64,000 nt of DNA from Phoronis australis (lineage: Eukaryota > Phoronida > Phoronidae), in contig NMRA01000131.1 in the NCBI GenBank assembly GCA_002633005.1, positions 485,798 through 549,797 of the forward strand. The letters run 5' to 3'. The translations under genes and the position numbers were made by a program. Each line of letters opens with the position of its first letter. The first letter of the stretch is position 1. The notes under the pieces were generated by a model. The model was not told where the DNA came from, did no database searches, and saw only the letters and a list, made by a program, of their open reading frames with translations. Shown here one piece after another: positions 46,701-61,700 of the stretch.

Positions 46701-49700
46701 GAAGGCCAGGCTATGTTCTGGAGTCAAAAACATTAAAGTTCTTCAAAGACTAGTTACTTTAATTTTTCTAAAACAGTGTCATCAAGCTTCTATTCTCTGT
46801 TTCAATTGGTTACAGTTAATTTCTTGAAATTCCCCCAGTTGGCAGCTGAATCAAGTAACCTCTGTGCCCTCAATCCCTCTATTTTGGGGCCAAATATCGG
46901 CCCCATTCCCCTCTAAAAATATTGAAATATCGTGCGAAATTCCCCTCATGATGGCCAAAAATCCCCCTCAGGTGATTGAGAACGTCCCCTCGAGGTTTGA
47001 ATCACTTGTAACTCACACAGGTGACAATTTGAAAGAGCACAAAATGTTAGTTTTGGCTACTTGAGGCAGAGCTTATGAGAGTTGGCAACAGGGGGGAGCT
47101 ACTGATGGTGCAATCTACCTCACCCCGAAATGTTCCTCTCCCAGAAGGCACAAGCAGTTTTCCCATTGAATAAACAAGGGCCCTGAACCTGCCCGACAAG
47201 ATAGCCTAATGTGAAGCAAAAATGGCCATTAAGTTCTTCTCAAGCCAAGAAATTATTTCCAAACTAAGTAAAGAAGAAAACAAATTTACAACAGTATATG
47301 GCCTAAATAAAAACTTTGTTTCTTGGTCATGGGTTCATTACTCCTGTAACACAATACACAAGATCTGTGAAATAACTCAGAAGTCATTCTTAATGATGGC
47401 TTAGGGAATTGAAGTGAAATGTTGAAATAAATACTTTGTCATGTTGATTTTCCTGTTGGCACTTAGGCCAGAAATAGACCTATAGAAGAACATGAAACAA
47501 GTTAAGATTGGAGTCAGACATGTTACAAGATTTACAATTGGATTAATATGATTGTAAATGTCAATTATAAGACAACAGACCATATCTAACATCACACTGA
47601 TTTTACCTGTCCTTTTTTATTAGAACGAGTGTCCTACGAAACAAAATACTGTTCACTAACTACATCAAGAGACACATTTAAAGAATCATCATCATCGCCC
47701 AGGGTTACCAAGTTAACCTTGAATGGGTAACAGTTGTAGTCTTACTCTACTTTGCAAGACCAAAAGGCATGAAGTCAAACAGGAGAATTTTTGTAATCAT
47801 ACTTGCTTAGTTGTCTCGCTCATTCACACATGCCTAATCACGTTATATCAAAATTTCAGAAAAGCAGCCAAGTCCTCAATACCACAAGATCAGTAGCCAT
47901 GGTTTTGTAGAAGTCTTCGATCACAAGATTTAAAAATTCTACAACAGATCTTCCTGAAAACCCTGTTAATTGATAATGGCATATAACTGAGAAGCAAGTG
48001 AACACACTAAAGAAGTGATAATGACTCTTACCTGAGGCACAACTATGTTGTCTGGAAGATTACCTGGGGCCTCACTGGCGACCTCTGGTGTTTCTCTAGA
48101 ACACAATAAGATCAAACACTGCGAGAGACTAGCAGAGCAATTACAGAACTTAAATCAGTCTATTTGCAAAACTGACAGAAGCAAGTTATTGACGGAACTT
48201 CAGCACATTTTGTCTGGGATGGTCACTAAATGACAAATAGTTGTGAAAATGTTTTTGTTATGACTGAAACCAACACTGAAAGTTTCCACTTAAAGACCCA
48301 TTACTTGGTAATGCACTGCACTAAAGGATATTTTGATGCTCTTATTTTTACTTGACTAAAACTGTAAGTAGAGCGCGATTAGCCAAATCACCAAAAGTGT
48401 TATTTCAACTTACGTGAGTGTGTTCTCCCTGAGTGAGCTAGTGCTAATACGTGACTGTACGCTGGCCCGACTTTGAGACCTGTTGCTTCTTAGGTCTGCC
48501 TTCACTAGTCTGTTGAGCTCCAACATCTGAAAACGGCAAACACAAATGAGTCGACCATATAATTCTGTAATTCAAAAAACAAATTTGGCATTCAATTTAT
48601 GTGGATGTTAAAGCTACATAGTGATGGGATTCAATTCATGAGGGAGAGGTAAAATTTACCCAAATTTTTTCTTCCAGTGCAACTCGTGGCAAAATTTAGG
48701 TACTAATTTAATTCTGCTCATCAAATCAAAAGGTAAACAAATTTATCATCATATCAAAAGGTAAACAAATTAATCATCATATCACAAGGTAAACAAATTA
48801 ATCATCATATCACAAGGTAAACAAATCAATCATCATATCCCAAGGTAAACAAATTAATCATCATATCGCTAACTCCTCTGCAGATGGGTGTTCACAACAA
48901 AGGACTTTTTGAGGTTATGTAGGACCCAAAAATGTCCAAATTTGACTGACTTCAGACCATCAGATTTTAGAAATGGCTGACTGGATTCACATGAAACGCT
49001 CAGATTGTAAGCTTGACGCAATGTTCTCAATAACGCTGTTAGGAATTATTTTTGAAATGACCCACTTTTGCACGAGTGGCTATAAAAATAGTACTTTCAT
49101 GATTTTCATTTAAAATTTTTAAAAATGCATAAAACAAAAACGAGATATTTTACAAAACTGTAATAGCTTTTTTGATATCCTACCCAAGACATTAACATCA
49201 AACAACATTTGATCATGGCATTGATACAGTTGTTTTGCTATCAAATACTTTACTTTTTTGATAGATTTTACTAAAACAATGGCATGGACAGGTGACGTAG
49301 ATTGGTAAAAAGTCAATAATCAAATTCTACAATCTTTCTACTTTCAGAAAATAACTACCTCAAGTTTATGGAGTTAAAATGTGTACTTTTCTAAAATATT
49401 TTGCTAAACGTACAGACTTCTTGATAAGGTCCTACATAATTTTAAGGAATAGAAAGTTCCTACTGTACACAGGAGGGTGGATAATATAAGAGTTTCTTTA
49501 AAGTGACTTGTTTCTGAACCTTATAATCCTACCTCTTCATGGTTCATCACTGTCATATCACCGTGAATCCTACGCCTCCAATCACCACCCTGCTTTTTCA
49601 TCTGCCACAATAACAAAAGATTCATTTACAGGTAAAATACAAGCTGACGGATAATCCTAATTTAGACAATCTGCATTCAAACACCCAGAATAAATGTGCC

Positions 49701-52700
49701 ACTTCATTCATGAAGCACAATTGACTGTAAATTTATAAACAATCTAGTCTACCAGCTTACACAATAGCATTTTCAAATCTACCACAAAGAAAACATTATT
49801 ATGAGCACGTTTCAAGTACTCAATTAATAAGCACTCTGCAAGGTAGTGTTCAGCCTTGGGAGTTAAACACGATAATTTACAGCAAATTTTCATATTATTA
49901 GCAAAGCTAAATTTTAAAAGGTAAAAGCTTTGGCATATACAATAAATTTTCATAACACAAAAAAAATTGTTCTAATCTACCATAATGGGAAAAGGAACTG
50001 TTTTGATGTCAAGCTTAGTAGGAATGTATTTTTGACATTAATTACTGTTCCCTGGCGTGCATTTACTATTCAAGTAACAACACAAAGTCACATGAACAGC
50101 CCAGAAAATTGCCCACATCTCAAATCAGCAAACATATATATGTCCTACTCACCATATTTGCTCAATAAAAGTGAATGCAGAACAGGAAAAGTGCGTCTTT
50201 TTACTGAGCCGTTTACACCATCTTCCATTGTTTCATGAAAAGTAACACACACCAAGGAAACAACAATGAACACTAAAAAATGCAACTCCAAGATAACCAA
50301 GGATCTTTATTTTTAAAGGTTAACATCAAAAATGGATGATTGGCTTCCCTTCAAGATGACATCAGTGGATACTACAGCTAAGAGCAAGGCTCATTTAATA
50401 TTTCACAGGGAAAACAAAAACAAAAAAAGCAAGCATATTTACCCGACTTTTCATTCTGCAAAGAAAGAAACATGTAAAGTCATTAAAACCATTGTTGAAG
50501 TGAAAAAAATTGGTTGCAAGAACGGAACAGCAACACTAAGAAAAACATCAGTGCATTGCTTTAATGTCAATGAAGCCATTAACAATTAGCTGGTTTAATG
50601 AATACATGTCATGTGAAAGCTGCTATAAGTTATACTCGTTGCCTGAACAATAATCAAAATGTACATTCTGTACATTGACACTAAGATGATACATACAATG
50701 ACGAAGCGACATCATCAATCTTTGTGTTCGCTGCCATTGCTGGTTTGATATCTTCCGGCCGGTTGATGAGTGGACTAGGGGAAAGGTTCTGATTTGCATC
50801 GAACTCAGGTTCCTGCACCACAGGGGGCTCTGGTGACACTGTGCCTCCTCGAGCTCGGTTCTTTTTCACAGTCTCCATGACATACTTGGCTACAAGGCAA
50901 GAAAGAATAAAATGTAAACCAGTCTAGTATGTGCCTCCCATGCACGTAACTTCACACAAGTATGGAAGATAAACATGGTGAACACCAAGACATTTGTGGA
51001 TATTTTGTTTTTTAACTAATGGTGATGGGCAGATGAATGTCACCTCTATATGCATTTTCAGTGATGTAAACTTGTGTTGAAAAATCACAAAAACTCAACC
51101 AGTGGGCATGTGTGAATGTGTAAGAGGCCATGAAAAGTACGCAGTGTCAACATTTTAAACATTATGGTTGCAACAAGCATGTGTTCAGTAAGGTCACGAG
51201 TCAACTTACAGCAAAACTGGCAGTAAAAGCATGAGTTAAAGAATGCACAATTATTGCAAGCATCTTTCTTTTGATAGCTGTAAATGTGTTGCAAAGGATT
51301 AGAAAATCCTCACAAAATAAAAATACAATTGCAAAAAAACAGCAATACAAGCAAGAGCAATGCGAAGCATTGAAATACGCCCACGAATGCATCCCAAATG
51401 GTGTGCTCTTAGAGTTGCTTATTTGTGTCATAAAAATGGCCACTAGATGGTGCAAAAACATAACAATCCATCCGAACACAGGAACATCTCATTGCTTTTT
51501 TAATAGGAAGCTAAACACCAAATTTCATAGAAATCAGTCATGGAACTTCAGAGAAAAAAAGGAAACAGAATAAAATGAAATTGACACTAGGGGGCACAGT
51601 GTTCATTGGATCCGCCTGAAAGTCGTCATTGTCTGTTGTTAGCTTCATATAAATAAACTTACAAAATTTAATAAAGATCCTGCAGTGAGTTTAGGAGAGG
51701 CAGCTATGGGTGCAACACAAAACAAAACTACCCCTAGGAAGCGCCAGAGTAGTCAAAGTCATCATCATCAACCATCCTCTTCACACTGAGAACATATACG
51801 CCAATTTTCAAAACCATCCTTAGAATGATTTGATTTAAGAGAGGTAGACGCCAAAAAACAGACTCGAAAAGAGCAAAAATGGCCACTAGGTGGTGCAAAG
51901 TACCTTGATTCCATCCGAAAACAGGAGGATAGCGTCATTTCACCAATAGATGCCTATATTCAAAATTTTATGAAAATCTGTTGAGGACCTTTGAAGATAC
52001 AGAGGTAAACATAAAACTAAATTGCCAACAAGGGGCATACAAGTAGTCAGACCCATCCCAAAATCGTCGTCGTCCCTTGTCAACATCATATAAACACACT
52101 TCTTAAATTTAGTAAAGATCCTGCGTACGATTTAGGAGATACAGCCATGGGCGCAAAAAACAAACTGCCACCAGGAGGTGCCACAGTAGTCGAAATCATC
52201 GGAAAATCATCATCAGCGATCCACTTCATAGTAAAAACATACATTTTAATTTTCACAATTATCCTGAAAGCAGTTTGGTCGATAGTGGGAAAACAATAAA
52301 AATGGCCAATAGGTGGCGCAAACTAGGTCGAATCCATTTGAAAACAGAAAGATAGTGTCACCTCACTAACAGAAGTTCGCTCATGCCGTCCCATCAATGA
52401 AAGGAATATATGTGCAAAATTTCATGAACATACGTCAAACGGTTTTGGAGATAGAGCAGTGGACGCCGGATGCCGCCCGGACGCAGATGACAGCATAATG
52501 CGTCCACATACAAATAAGTGGGCACATAAAAATCAAAAATTAAGCTGTAATAGACAAAACTAAACTATAAGAAACAGTCCAAGTGATGCCACTAACCCGG
52601 GAACCAGCCCGTCCTTCCACGAGACACGCCCCTCATCCACTCCCCCTTGGTCTCCAACACCTTCACCTCATCTCCCACATGAAGGTCAATCTGATCCTCA

Positions 52701-55700
52701 TTACTCTTCCTGAACGCCATCATCACTTTGATCTTACTCAAGGTACGCTTGCGCTTCTGGCGACGTTTCTTAATCAACTTCTCTCGCTTCTGTTGAAATG
52801 TCAAGCCACTCATGTCTTCCAGTTCCTGGTAAACAGATTGAAATGTTGGGTGAAAAGAAATCTTAAGAAGTTGTACCGAGGGAAACGTGTGAAGTGAAAG
52901 TTATATAAACTAAAGGTTCTTGGCACATCAACAGAAAAATACAAGAAATAACTTTACGTCTATTACACCAACACTTGTTTGATTCCTGTTTAAAATCGTA
53001 AAGCAATTTCCTCTTTTTCCAGCGACTTATTGAAAGACAAGAGGCAAGAAATAGGAGAGACTGGGTTAAGTTGTTTCATTCTTCAGTTAAATTTGAAATC
53101 TTCCAAACTATAAAGGCATTTAACTTGATATTTAGCATGATGGTAATAAAACCGTCTCTCCCACGCAGTGAATACATGGAATCTCACAGATCAAAGTCTG
53201 TTAGAGTTACAAAAACGTCTTTAAGAGTGCTCAATCATGTCTTACAAGTGGGTCACATTGTAACACAAGGCGTTGTATGTTCCAACACCATGTGGCTCAC
53301 TGTAACAGGTTTTACTTTTTGACACAGCCCTGTTCATGACAACACTACCATTATGAAAGATGGGCACCACACTCAAAATATACAAGGGGATTCTGAGGAC
53401 ACGTGCTTTAATAATTCTTCAGGCACTGAAACTCCGACATCCCAAAAGTTCCATAGTTACATTTTTTTAACATTGCCTTCAATAAACATGAAACAAGTTG
53501 CTCAAGATGAACTTTTTCCCCAAGTAGTCAAAACAATGTTTATAATAGTCAGGTTGTGCTGGATCAACTCACGTGGCACGAAGCCGGTATTGCCATCTAT
53601 TGCCCACTGACAGCTTAACACTATTTCTCAGAATTTACTACGTATATGCACCCATGAGTGGCATGTACACTTTATTTAGACTTCAGCATATAATCGCTGG
53701 CAGGCAATCCATGGGTGAATACTCACACTTTCAGAAGACGACTGTGGGTGTGTTACCGTGGGAACAGTCAGGTGATCTTCATCCACCCTATCAGTGTTCA
53801 GGTTAGAGTGACTAGCAACACTCTGAAAATCACACAGATTTCACAACATTTCAGACATGATTTTTAAAATATCAAGAAAATAAATCTCTTAAAAATCACA
53901 AAACTCATTAAAATCTTGAATATGTAACTATTAATATCTCACATCTGGTAAACTCCTGGGAAAATTGAGCATGAAAATAATAAACTGGCAAAGAAAAAAT
54001 TCACACATAAACCGTGTTTGGCATGAAAACTGCAAAAAATACAACAAGAAAAAGATTTCAAACTGTACGAAAATTATAAGATCACTTGATCAACCAATAG
54101 AAATTCCAGTGATTAATACAATGGCAAACATCTGTACAGGTGAGTGGGGGTTTTCCACCCAAATCAAATTTATATGAAGCACATTTACCTTCAGTCAGAA
54201 GTAGTTTTTTAATCTCTTGGCAGGTTTTGGTACTTAATTTCAATGATTAAATTTCCATTAATATTAACATTAAATACTTTTGTAAAACTGAGAGTTACAC
54301 TTTACCTGGGTGACACAACGAACTCAAGCTACCAGACACCCCAGGTAGGATGTAAGCAAAAATCAAATTACATATTCAAAGTTTTAATGAGAAATAACAT
54401 CTTTAAGGAATAATTAAATCTAACTCGTGAAAAAATACAAAGCGCAAAATATCCAATATTTATCCGACTCAAAGGCAGATCTAGGGAAATGGGTGCTTGC
54501 CTGTTCAAGCATCCTCCTGACCAAGCAAAGTTCAAAGGTCATGCATGTAAGTGTGTCCAAAGTTCGCTCCATTCTCCATTCATAACCATGTTTCATGAAA
54601 AGCTTACTCCATTATTGCAGCTTGTTTTACAAACACTCAATGACAAAGTCATCCTCCCCAAAATATACAAACACCATTAGCTGCACAAACCATACTGATA
54701 CAAGTTGTGACGACACTGACTACAACCCAAACTACCTGTACCAATTGTCTACGACTACGTGCATCAAACTAGAGTGCATATGATTGGCTACACCAAGTGG
54801 CTACGACAAGTGTGCCTAAGCTACACATTATAACTAAGCATTTTCTACAGACAATATGACTGTGTGCATCGCTCATCACTATCACAAAACAAATGTGATT
54901 TAAAGTTATAAACCAAACAAATATTAAATAAACACTACAGATCAGCTAAATTATGAAACAGCAAATAATAATACATTGCTAACCAACACTCACGAGAGGC
55001 CTACCACACAATCTATGTTGGTTAGGATCTATACAGGAATGTTAGTACACCACTTTCGTGAACCAAATCCGGCCCAATTTGCCAGAATCTTTGCTAGCAT
55101 AAAAATTAGTTACTGTCTTCAAACAAAAAGTCCACCCAGTTTTCTTAATATATGTGACAAGTTCAGCGTTACTTCAGGAAACTATTCAAGTAGGTCAATC
55201 TTGTTTTAGTATACTTTCTCAGATGTTGCAAAGCATGATTTGTGTTGTTTATCTAACAAAAACAAAAGCAACGAGAAAATTTCTAAGAACATCGATAATC
55301 GTTTTAATTGCCATGCTCTACCATTTCAAATGATAACTTATTAACTTAATGAATGCAGGTTGATTTTCCATACTGGATTAAGTATGATAATTGCAAAGAG
55401 ATAAATTCAACCCCATATTTCAGATTTCACTCTCGGGAGCAACCGTGATTATGAATTTTATACCAAAAAATTAAGCATTCATAAAACCAGTTATGAATTA
55501 GTATAAGCACTATAATATACAATGCACCAAATTCCATTCCCAAACAATTATGTAACAGAAATTCAAAGCTGAAATGTAAATTAATTCACACTAATAAAGG
55601 ACAGACTGAGTGCATGCCGAGAGAGATCTGTCAACATGACAGTAAGAGAGACATTACCAGTTCATCAGGAGTATTATTCCGACTTAGCCGCGAGCGTATA

Positions 55701-58700
55701 GATAAGCGTTCGTGCTTATCATCAATCTGTTCAGTCTACAAAGAGTTAACATTCACAATACAATCGTACATCGGACACATAACACAAAAACATACCACAC
55801 CCTTAGATGCACACATCACATGGCCTGACATCACATACATGCAATACGGTAAGATGCTGGAAAAGTAAAAACCAAAAAGCAAATTTCTGACGCCAAAACA
55901 GAACACTCACTTATAACCATTTACATGGACATGTTTGTATGAAGGTGCAAGTTTGCATGGAGTGTAAATCATCATGTAAACCAGGTACTATAGACAACAA
56001 CTGCAGGCAGTAGACACTTGCATGGGTCCTCAGTTTTGAGAACCAGTTTGATGACCATTATTCAGTGGAGAAAACTGGTTCTCTGCAAGTGACTTTAACT
56101 AAACTGCATATTTAAGTGATAAAAACGGGAGCTCACAAAAAGTATGCTTGTGGTTATTACCTTGCGACATAGTCTATACAACATTCGTGATGACACCAAA
56201 TAGACAATTATAACAAAAAACAGTCATGCAGAAAACAATGAACAATATTTGTAACACATTAATTACAGACTGGTCATGCAAAGATAACAACAGACATGCC
56301 TGTATAATTGATATCATGCGCTAGAGAGAAGACAACATCAAGAATAGTTCACATGCTGGTCCTTCCCGATAAGCAACAGAGCATATAGGCAGCAGCTACA
56401 GAATGTGTAAAGAGAGTAGTACATGAGGTAGACTGTAGAGGGGGCTACCTGCAAGAACGCCAGCTGGCTTGCAGTGATCGCTGGAACCACTGACATTGAT
56501 CGACGACGTTCTTCATTGATAACAGCCAAAGATGGCCGCCTGTGTTGGTGGCGTTTGTCCTACAATGTGACTAACAGTGATTCCCTGTGCTTTCTAAGTG
56601 CGCCATAGTAACCAACTTGGGATGACATATGCTGAGCGGGACCATTTATATATAATTATATACCACACTTTAAATTACAGAATGGCACCAAAATAGATTG
56701 TTATAAAGAAAACACAGCATGAAACAGGCATCTAGTGCTACGTGACAAGGTGAAGTAAAAGCATATAATCGAAGTCTGAAATGTCTGTAACATTTAAAGC
56801 CGCTAACTGGCAATAGAAATTCCATTAAATTGTTGAAATTGGACAGAAAGCCCCACTGTATAAACAAGAAACTTATCCAGATCTTTTATGTTATGCAGTT
56901 TTACTGGCTGCAAATTGTGAACTGCTTTCAGCACAAATAATTAAATCCATGCAATGGCATAGAAAGCAGCTTTAAACTCTTTCTAAATTACCAAATTTCA
57001 AAATGAAGTACACAGCAGGAGTTGAGTGAACTAGGAAATGTGAGCTACGAAATGTCAGTGCATAACACAATGCGTGGTGCATTCACACACAAAGATAATC
57101 TTCCAATAACCAATGAGAAAGTGAAATCCTAAATGATTCAGGACTCATCTACAAACAGACCAATGAAATAGAAGAGTTGCATGTCATGTGATGTGCGACT
57201 CACCCGTGAGCTGGCCAATACATTGCTGAAAAACTTCTTGGCAGACTCGACAAATGTACGCTTATCCTTCTGCAAACAAAAACGAACAAAGGTTCAGAGG
57301 CTTAATTTCTTTCAAGAAAAAGTGAAGTTGGTTTCAGATGACCTGCATACCAACACTAACAACTAAAAGGGCAGACAAGAGAAACATAATCAGCTGTAGA
57401 TGGGTAGCTTGTTTTTCTTCTAAAATTTGTATCAATACTTAAATACATGCAGACACTGTGAGTGATCTACAGAACCAGGAAGTTTTAGGTGTAAAATATA
57501 TTAAACATTATTTCATATAAGCAAACATTGACTTTCTAAGAGTTACCTCCCCCTGCAGAGTATCTGTCAGTGTGTTGTTGAGCTCATCTCCAGTAGCTGC
57601 CAGCTTATTAAATGCCTCAATCGCTATGGCAACAAACAGGCTGAAAAACAATATGTTGGACAGTAACTTTCTACTCAGCATGATACTGATGTTATCAACT
57701 TAAAAAACAAATTATATGTGAACATAAAAAAATGGTATTTCACTTGTTAATTATATTTATGTGAGCATATGGACCCATCTTCTCATGTTAAACATATCAC
57801 AAAATACAAAACATTATCCAATTAAAACCAAGTGCCATGTCGTGAACACATCCACTAAAACAAGAAACTGTAGGAACACCGCATTTATCCACCTTCACTC
57901 TTATCAGGCTTCTATTGTGAGTCAGCATGCGTGAATAATTGGCTGATAAGCCACCTCTGGAACTACTTTTGGCTGAATGGATGACCAGGCCATAAAATGA
58001 TAATATTAGCCAAGACCAGTTACTAATGCAACAAAGAATAGTGTCGTAGTATCACCTAGCCTTGGTGGAAAGCTGTATACTGTATTGGCTCTAATAAACG
58101 CTTAGAAAAAATCATTTCACGGGGAGGGGATTCTTATTGTAGCCTACGGCAGTTGAAAGCCGGTTTCCCAAACGGGTAAAATCGGAAGCTAGGATTCATA
58201 AAATTTACGCTTTGTGACGAATTTTTAGCCTATGACAGTCTTTCTACAAAATTGTGGTGCATTGCTATGAACTTCCGTTGTTAAATTACGATAATTTTTC
58301 AAAAAATTGTGCTCATCACAGGGCGAAAACTTGCCGACTGATGCGTCGCCGCTGAATCGCCATCGTCAATAGGAAAACTTGTACTCTTGAATAAAAATAT
58401 AGTTTCGACTCAACAAATTACCTGAAATCTTCCTGATGTTTTACAATTTTTAAAGTTCATGTGGAGTCCAGATTAATTGCGATTAAGTCCAAATGTGCGC
58501 TACATCGTACTCCACAACAAGAGAAAAATCTCTGGATGAACACACATGTTGTTGTCACGTGACGTTTGTTTTGAAGGTCGTCTGTGTATGAGAGTGAGTG
58601 AGCGTGCGTGTGCGGGTCATCGACGATAGACTTTTTTGTTACAAAAGGCGGAGGATTATGCAAGAAAATGGCGTTTACTAGATTGTTTTTCACTTAAACG

Positions 58701-61700
58701 GCTGTAACGTGCAAGGTGAGTGCTGGTTAACTCACAGATTTTGTGTGCACAGGCCGACTGTCGTTAGCTCTGCCGTGGAGTATTAATAGTCCAAGGCTCG
58801 ATCTACATGTTGGGGACGAAATGAACTACCCGGGCTGTGTGAAATTTCTGGGTCTAACGGAGACACTGACGCAGTGGTCAGTCAGATCGCTGTATCAAGA
58901 CTATAGTCAAAATCCAAATTCGTTTTATCGTGTCCCTGTCAATAATAACGGCATGTTAAAGCCTTCTTAATTTTCGTACTTCAGGAACATAACAATCACG
59001 TGTTTTGTACACATACGCGCACGCCGCAGATCACATCTCGGAAATTGCCGATTTGACGGATGACAATGAATGAACACAATGAAATTAACAACGTCGTTTT
59101 ACAGCTTGTAAGATTCATAATAAAAGTATTTTGAATATTGCAATGCATGTGTTCCAAAATCTAAATAACTTGGGTCCTATATTTTTGTATTAGTGCGCGC
59201 CGAATGAAAGTAATCGTGAGTGTTGCTGTGTTGCAAAATCTCTTATCCTGGGCCGATTTGAAAAATTCAAAGTTGTACTCATATTTGTTTTCGCTCCTCT
59301 TTTCAAATATTACAGTAAAAACTACGTAAAACTCTCTCCATAAAAAGTACAGTCTGCTAGCTAGATTGTAATCAGCTGATCATATCCGCATGAGCGAAGC
59401 CAATTATCCTCGCTCGTGACTCGATGACTAGAGCAGCCTGGCGGCATCCCTTTGATCGTGAGCCGAGTGCGACTCAGCCAAGGTGGATAAATACGGTCTA
59501 GTTCAATTTTCCATACCCCGCCGTTTACCTTAACCACTGGGGTTAGAACCAATTTTATTTAGTGGGAATGTTCATAGCATGGCGAGATCAATACGTCAAA
59601 AGGAACACACAATCACTGTTGACATGTATCGCCAATATGACACTAATCATCGATATCGGCATACATTTCCGAGTTTTTTCCAGTTCCTGAAATAATCTCT
59701 CCTCTAATTAGGGGGAAGAACACATTGTCTAGTTGACCTAGTTTTTGAAAGGTGGCGCCACTGACACACTTCAATGAAGAGCCACACAAGTGAAGACCCG
59801 TTATTACACCTAACTCAGTTTAAACTTTTAATTCACATTTGAAAGACAAATGGCCAAACAATTTTGAAGTAAAATAGTGATTAGTATGGCAGCAATGGAA
59901 TGACGTCCCTAAAGTGGTGAAGCATTGTGGGTAAATATCACAAGATCAGAAGACTTTTTAGAAAATGGCAAAGAAATGAACATCGCAAATTCACCGAAAC
60001 GTATCAGTTAATGAAGAATAGTCAGGTGTTAGCATGAAGTATTCTCATTAATTTTATGTTCTCTTGGCCCAAAATGACAAGTCATCTACTTACTTGAGGA
60101 AGACCATATTGAGAATGAGATAACACGTGGTGAAGTAGAGCCAGGTCCACGGAGATACTGATATCATGGTGGCATTCAGTATCTCATGCCAGTTACTGGT
60201 AGACAGAATCTGGAACACCACTAGCAGGGAACAGCTGTAAAAGAATCAGAATGATACTGATGTCATAGTTGTGCTCAAGATCTCAAAATGGCTGACTTAA
60301 CATTAATAACTCAAAGTAAAAACATAAATATTCACAACGTAAAAGATGAAAAGAGAATTTTTTGTTACATTTGAGACTCTTAGATTTAAAATTAAAAACT
60401 TTTAATGCTTTATTCTTGAAGGTTCTAATTAAAAGAAATTAATTCACCTGAAGGTATGAAAGCCAAGTTCACACTTGTAGTCATAGTGACCTGAGGTATA
60501 GACAGGTGAAGGGGTGAAGCTAGAGAAGCTCTCCATACCCAGCACTGCATAGAAGTACCTGAAATGAGAGTATGGGGTTATGGAACAGGTGTCGTGTGAA
60601 TTCAGTACTGAGTAACATATCTAGCATCAGAGTCAATGGGGTCATGGCTGGAACAGGTTGGTCATGAGAATGCAGAAGTACCTGGAATACATGAGGACCT
60701 AGTACAGGTGAAAATTCAAGCCAAAACCCATTAAATTTGTGGCCTGAAGAGTAAGTGTCAATTATCCCACCCCCTGCCAACACAGCAGAGTCAGGACCTG
60801 TGATTTTTATGACATAATGAAGAGGCATTAAATAATTACATGGGTGACCAACCAGGCAAAGCAGCTAGACTGAGTTCAATGGGCAAGTTTGCTCACATTA
60901 GCATAATTCCAACGATGTTGGATCATGATCGCATCCAAAAGTCAATTTTTACCTGTGCTGGGTTCCTCATGGAAAGTAAGAGGGCCAATTTTCACTTACG
61001 GTGAACAGCATCCATTCTTCATTATTATTTTGTGATCTAATCCAATCACATCAAATCACATCAAATCAAATCATTACCAAGGTTGTTTGTGACCAAAAAA
61101 ATGTGTTCAAAACATTCAATGAGTGCCAAATGAAAATGTAATTCAAAAGAAGAAAATAGTATGTAACAGGAAAACCCGAGTGATTGGCTGCAAACTGTTT
61201 ATAATATTACTTACACAATAATGGTGATTAAGATGGTAAGATCAAACATGACTGGGAAGATCTGAAGAAATGTTAACACCATACTCTTGGTCTGCTTGGA
61301 GTTGAAGCCCATACGAGCCAGGACAGCAAAGGATGAAACTACAGTGATGCCGCCTAAGGCTAGCTCTTGGTTGGACAGGTACTTAACCGGATACCAGGAA
61401 AGGTTGGTCACTATGGCAATGAATGTGATGATAATGTCGGCGACCTCTAGTGGCTGGTCTCGCAAGTGATGGCCCATACCGATGATACGCAGAATGGTTT
61501 CAATCTGCAAAATTAACAGTATCAACATTATGATCAATGAAAATGAGAGAAACTGAAACTGTGATAAACGACAGCCATCTCCCAAGATTTATAAACTGAA
61601 ATTAATCAAAAGTATAAATATTACATCTCTACAGACAAAAATTAACCGTTTTTAAATAATCTGAAGTCATTTCTTCAAAATCCCTGCTCTAGTTAATCAC

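Larger units (their letters stand above)
44951..48031. other. long channel intron with small repeats
   Basis: A 3.35-kb intron lies between exons 48095-48032 and 44680-44620. It holds a 20-bp minisatellite (45686-45792) and a repeat copy at about 47220-47290 related to 23280-23340. Open frames here (for example plus 46864-47064) have no support. Confidence 0.5.

Noticed and set aside
58743-58970. Plus-strand 75-codon frame containing LDLHVGDE, like the SH3 exon
   Set aside because: The five to eight residue match is isolated, the surrounding sequence is not SH3-like, and the only nearby intron would be 36 bp long. Kept only as part of the CpG island.
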